From CANLBN01 sp050298695 (GTDB lineage Bacteria; Pseudomonadota; Gammaproteobacteria; Pseudomonadales; Cellvibrionaceae): a stretch of DNA of 15,155 bases. The stretch lies in the NCBI GenBank assembly GCA_050298695.1, contig JBNKUQ010000078.1, positions 1-15,155 on the forward strand. Direction: 5' to 3'. Positions 14,202-15,155 of this stretch are shown here, in pieces. Made by a program: the position numbers and the translations under genes. Under the pieces are notes generated by a model. It had not been told where the DNA came from, did no database searches, and worked only from the letters and a program-made list of their open reading frames with translations. How positions within the stretch are numbered: position 1 is the first letter of the stretch; every line of letters begins with the position of its first letter.

Positions 14202-15155
14202 TTACCCTGCCCGCAACTCACGGTAGAATTCCTGTAAACGCCGCACGGGCAATTTACCATTTTCTTCTCGGGGTAAAGCATCTACCTTGATAATAGGGCG
14301 GGGAATAAAGGCATTATCAAGGTATTCCGCTAAATAGTCTCTTAACGAAGCCTCCTGACCCCGTTCAGGTAAAACGACTAAGGCAGCTAGTCTGGACTGA
14401 TTGATCACACTTCCGCCGGAATTTGACTGCGCCGCGCCATGATTAGGCAAAAATATCACACCATCAATGATACCGGGATAGCTCAATAAGACTTTATTGA
14501 GTTCTAGCAGCGACCCTCTTTTACCAGCGATATCAATCATGTCACTGTCGCGCCCATCGAGAGTAAAACCTCCCTCATCCGATAATAGAATTCTATCCTG
14601 TAATACGACTGGGCCCGGCAAATAGTGGGTACTTGCTATCGTTTTATTTTCATCTTGGGTCAACTGAATACCAGTAAATAACTGCCAAGTTTGCTCGTTG
14701 GCTGTTTGCCGAACAGCCATTGAACCTACCTCGCTACAACCATACACTTCTCGCAACTGAGAGTGAATATTGCTTTTATTGGTAAATAGCGCTTCTGTTT
14801 GCCGAGCCAGATCTTCCGATAGCGGCGATGTTGCACATAAAATCAAATTTACCTCAGGAAAACCCAGCTGGCTCGCACAAATAGCACGCAAATGTACTGG
14901 TGTACTGACTAACATCCGCGGCTCAGGAAGCTGAGCTAATACATCGTGAATATCTTGGGGGAATAAGGGTTTAGCATCAGCAACACAGACTGGGTTAAAC
15001 AAGGGAATTAACACCGAGGTCTCGAGCCCCCACATGTGCTGTGGTGGCACAGTTGCCAGCTGATAAAGCAACTGTGTATCACCGGCCAACATATGTCGGG
15101 CATTAATTTGAGTGCTTTCTACCATAGTGCGCCAGGTCTTCTGATTCGGCTTTGA
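14202..15155 (-). CDS. AMP-forming acyl/aryl-CoA ligase, aryl-polyene type (partial, N-terminus beyond right edge)
   Basis: The frame stays open to the right edge: upstream of the ATG at 15125, ten more codons read SKPNQKTWRT, which fits the end of the AMP-binding TSGSTG loop of ANL ligases. The true start is therefore outside the window and about 318 residues are visible. Further motifs are TVPPQHMWGLETSVL (typical of the AMP-ligase in aryl-polyene clusters), VYGCSEVG (the YGxxE motif), LDGRDSDMIDIAGKRG (hinge region) and PREENGKLPVRRL with the C-terminal catalytic Lys. Such ligases activate an aromatic starter acid, 4-hydroxybenzoate in characterised aryl-polyene systems, onto a carrier protein or CoA. 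The halogenase-like gene follows on the same strand. The cluster's ketosynthases, carriers and dehydratases would be expected to the right. Confidence 0.82.
   Translation of the reverse strand, partial: SKPNQKTWRTMVESTQINARHMLAGDTQLLYQLATVPPQHMWGLETSVLIPLFNPVCVADAKPLFPQDIHDVLAQLPEPRMLVSTPVHLRAICASQLGFPEVNLILCATSPLSEDLARQTEALFTNKSNIHSQLREVYGCSEVGSMAVRQTANEQTWQLFTGIQLTQDENKTIASTHYLPGPVVLQDRILLSDEGGFTLDGRDSDMIDIAGKRGSLLELNKVLLSYPGIIDGVIFLPNHGAAQSNSGGSVINQSRLAALVVLPERGQEASLRDYLAEYLDNAFIPRPIIKVDALPREENGKLPVRRLQEFYRELRAG

Overview
The window looks like chromosomal DNA of a free-living Gram-negative bacterium, most likely a marine or aquatic gammaproteobacterium. The evidence is moderate to low GC, many lipoproteins and outer-membrane beta-barrels, a PilZ protein, dispersed inverted-repeat elements of a type common in gammaproteobacteria, and the edge of what looks like an aryl-polyene or xanthomonadin-type pigment cluster. 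Genus cannot be assigned from the sequence. No rRNA, tRNA, CRISPR array, transposase or phage gene was seen.

Region 1 (1-9587) is an envelope system built around c-type-cytochrome-like proteins. A minus-strand pair encodes a secreted 424-residue protein with one CXXCH motif, related to the DUF1588/DUF1592-type cytochrome proteins, and a lipoprotein with two CXXCH motifs and a LamG domain that runs off the left edge. Across a 315-bp divergent regulatory region, a plus-strand gene string encodes a 947-residue HzsA-related protein (beta-propeller-like repeats, hydrazine-synthase-alpha-like middle domain, two CXXCH motifs), an SH3b/beta-barrel protein, a second related beta-barrel protein, a TlpA-like thioredoxin, a tiny DUF4266 lipoprotein ending in GGGCGCN, and a DUF3570 outer-membrane protein. 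A dispersed hairpin repeat sits between the thioredoxin and DUF4266 genes. Signal peptides or lipoboxes, co-orientation and short gaps suggest these proteins work together in the periplasm and outer membrane, perhaps in heme or metal redox chemistry. The substrate is unknown, and this is the best candidate for an undescribed system here.

Region 2 (9588-11103) carries two ordinary plus-strand genes: a single-domain PilZ protein, probably a cyclic-di-GMP receptor, and a TauE/SafE-family membrane transporter. The likely promoter of the transporter contains a perfect 15-bp palindrome in its spacer.

Region 3 (11104-12741) holds two minus-strand genes, a MipA/OmpV-family outer-membrane protein and a small secreted protein of unknown function. 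Two related REPIN-like elements (153 and 166 bp) lie immediately downstream of these two genes, so the MipA/OmpV gene is bracketed by them.

Region 4 (12799-15155) is minus strand: a flavin-dependent halogenase-like oxidoreductase that keeps the WxWxIP motif and a candidate catalytic lysine, preceded by the C-terminal two-thirds of an AMP-forming ligase of the aryl-polyene type. The rest of that cluster presumably lies to the right of the window.
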